This document shows, piece after piece, positions 6,388-7,336 of a stretch of DNA of 7,336 bases. The DNA is from Candidatus Odyssella thessalonicensis. GTDB lineage: Bacteria > Pseudomonadota > Alphaproteobacteria > Bin65. Position 1 is the first letter of the stretch, and every line of letters begins with the position of its first letter. Below the pieces are notes generated by a model. It was given only the letters and a program-made list of their open reading frames with translations, ran no database searches and had not been told where the DNA came from. The stretch is from NCBI GenBank assembly GCA_005240015.1, contig SBBV01000035.1:1-7336 (forward strand), written 5' to 3'. The translations under genes and the position numbers were made by a program.

Positions 6388-7068
6388 ATGACTCCGAGAC
6401 GCTATGACCGCCGCCGGCGCGACGAGGCGATGGCCGCGACGCGCGCGCGCATCGTCGACGCCATCGTGGCGCTGCACGCGGAGCTCGGGCCGAGCCGCAC
6501 GACCTACGCGCTGATCGCCAAGCGCGCGGACGTGGCGATCCCGACCGTCTACAAGCACTTCCCGAAACTGGCGGGGATGTTCGCAGCCTGCATCGGCCAT
6601 GTCTCGGCGCAGTTGCCGCCGCTCACCGCCGACACGTTCGCCGATGCGCGCGACGCCGCGAGCCGCATCGCCAAGCTCGCCACCGCGCTCTGCGAGCGCC
6701 ATCGCCGCTTCGCGCCGTGGCTGCGCTGGTCGCGCCACGAGGTGCACCTGCTGCCCGAGCTCGGCGTGTATCTGACGAAGATGCGCGAGCGACAGCGCCG
6801 CCTCATCGAGGAAGCGCTCGCCCCGGCGCCCGGCGCGCGGCCGCCGCGCACCATGGTCGCGATTGTCGATGCGCTCACCGGCTTCGACACGTGGCACACG
6901 CTCACCGCCGAGAGCGGGCTCGCGCCCGACGAAGCGACGGAGGCGATCGTCGATGCGCTGATGGCGATCATGTCCGCCCGCGGCGCGCGCCCGTCGCGCC
7001 TGCGCGCGGTTGCGAGGTCGGTGCCGACCCAGAGATTGGGGCGGCATTGGCGCGCGTCCCGAACCTAG
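6388..7068 (+). CDS. TetR/AcrR-family transcriptional regulator
   Basis: The product is 226 residues from ATG 6388, with GAGGG at 6372-6376 as a somewhat distant ribosome site. An in-frame TTG at 6370 overlaps the promoter region and is less likely. The N-terminal helix-turn-helix is clear: RARIVDAIVALHAELGPSRTTYALIAKRADVAIPTVYKHFPKLAGMFAACI at about residues 19-69, with the typical TetR 'I A..A.V...T.Y.HF..' pattern. The C-terminal region (about 75-200) is helical and divergent, as expected for a ligand-binding and dimerisation domain; WLRWSRHEVHLLPEL is a distinctive stretch. A basic tail of about 25 residues (RGARPSRLRAVARS...) extends past the last predicted helix. The gene is divergent from the CoA ligase and sits next to operator B, whose relative lies before the binding-protein gene. 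I infer a repressor of the locus, probably relieved by an acyl- or aryl-CoA or the free acid. The ligand is unknown. Confidence 0.87.
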   Translation: MTPRRYDRRRRDEAMAATRARIVDAIVALHAELGPSRTTYALIAKRADVAIPTVYKHFPKLAGMFAACIGHVSAQLPPLTADTFADARDAASRIAKLATALCERHRRFAPWLRWSRHEVHLLPELGVYLTKMRERQRRLIEEALAPAPGARPPRTMVAIVDALTGFDTWHTLTAESGLAPDEATEAIVDALMAIMSARGARPSRLRAVARSVPTQRLGRHWRASRT

Positions 7069-7094
7069 ACTTGGCGGAGCTGCACCAGCGGAGG

Positions 7095-7253
7095 CTAGAG
7101 CGCGTCCCGATTAGGTGGAAGCGTGTCACACGTAGGGGCGCGCTGCGCGCGCCCTGTGCGTGCAGGTCGAGGACTCGCCGGGCTGAGACAGGGCGCGCGC
7201 AGCGCGCCCCTACGGATTGAGCGCCGAATCCACCTAATCGGAACGCGCACTAG
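7095..7253. repeat. Outer palindromic element carrying a nested REPIN
   Basis: The arms at 7095-7119 and 7229-7253 are inverted copies of 25 bases with two mismatches. Both are of the form CTAG, A or T, GCGCGT, C or T, then CCGATTAGGTGGA, read inward from each end. Between them sit short flanks (7120-7130 and 7215-7228) and the REPIN at 7131-7214. The arm sequence is unrelated to the REP sequence, so this appears to be a second palindromic repeat family that was invaded by, or combined with, a REPIN. It lies between convergent genes, and its right end overlaps the stop codon of the minus-strand gene. Confidence 0.75.
7131..7214. repeat. REPIN-like inverted REP pair, copy 2
   Basis: The arms at 7131-7157 and 7188-7214 are perfect 27-base inverted copies around a 30-base spacer. 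The first 24 bases are identical to copy 1 at 4641-4664, including the GTAG head and the GGGCGCGC/TGC/GCGCGCCC hairpin. Identity with copy 1 (read on the minus strand) extends to about 30 bases when the flanking TCACA is included. The spacer has no evident similarity to that of copy 1, which fits REPINs, where only the ends are conserved. Confidence 0.8.
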
Positions 7254-7336
7254 CCCAGCTTCCGCTTCAGCTCGGCGAGATAGCTGCGGACACGCCGCGC
7301 GTTGACGCCGAGATCGCCGCGGCCCTGGCGGCTCGC
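7250..7336 (-). CDS. C-terminal end of a probable DUF1499 protein (5' part beyond the window)
   Basis: Reading the minus strand from the window edge gives 28 residues, ASRQGRGDLGVNARRVRSYL followed by AELKRKLG, then TAG at 7252-7250. The pattern 'SR.GR.DLG.NARR+R.+L..L' is what I recall at the C-terminus of DUF1499 proteins, a small family of unknown function common in Proteobacteria. Codon use matches the neighbours. The TAG comes from the CTAG end of the outer palindromic element. Only the tail is visible, so the assignment rests on one short motif. Confidence 0.5.
   Translation of the reverse strand, partial: ASRQGRGDLGVNARRVRSYLAELKRKLG

Noticed and set aside
6355..7047. 230-codon minus-strand open frame opposite tetR
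   Set aside because: It is Arg/Ala-rich shadow sequence and covers the operator. The plus strand has a clear TetR helix-turn-helix.
4641..7214. CRISPR array made of the repeated GC-rich unit
   Set aside because: The units occur as inverted pairs 2.4 kb apart, with no regular direct repeats or spacers and no cas genes.

Overview
This window looks like chromosome of a high-GC Proteobacterium, most likely an alphaproteobacterium. That placement rests on codon bias, the gene families present and the style of the palindromic repeats; it is inference, with no rRNA or other marker to confirm it.

Layout. (i) 2-391 (+) is the 3' end of a MurC-like Mur ligase. 425-1582 (+) is a YcaQ/AlkX-type winged-helix DNA glycosylase. 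1740-2384 (+) is an orphan MlaC-like periplasmic protein. These read as housekeeping or accessory envelope and DNA-repair genes. (ii) 2475-7068 looks like one catabolic locus. It holds a LivK-type ABC substrate-binding protein (2553-3746, +) and a crotonase-fold enzyme whose active site matches 4-chlorobenzoyl-CoA dehalogenase rather than enoyl-CoA hydratase (3790-4629, +). It also holds a convergent aryl/acyl-CoA ligase (4739-6319, -) and a divergent TetR-family regulator (6388-7068, +). (iii) 7250-7336 (-) is the C-terminal end of a probable DUF1499 protein.

How the parts may work together (inference). The binding protein would capture an aromatic carboxylate, possibly a 4-halobenzoate, and the ligase would activate it to the CoA thioester. 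The dehalogenase-like enzyme would then replace the para substituent with hydroxyl through its Asp nucleophile. The TetR protein probably controls both transcription units, because a promoter/operator module of about 40 bp occurs twice: upstream of the binding-protein gene (2471-2514) and between the ligase and tetR genes (6329-6371). No 4-hydroxybenzoyl-CoA thioesterase and no ABC permease or ATPase lie in the window.

Repeats. Two REPIN-like elements (inverted pairs of GTAG-headed REP hairpins) sit between the two pairs of convergent genes, at 4641-4743 and 7131-7214. The second is nested inside a different palindromic element at 7095-7253. In each place the repeat supplies the TAG stop codon of the minus-strand gene.
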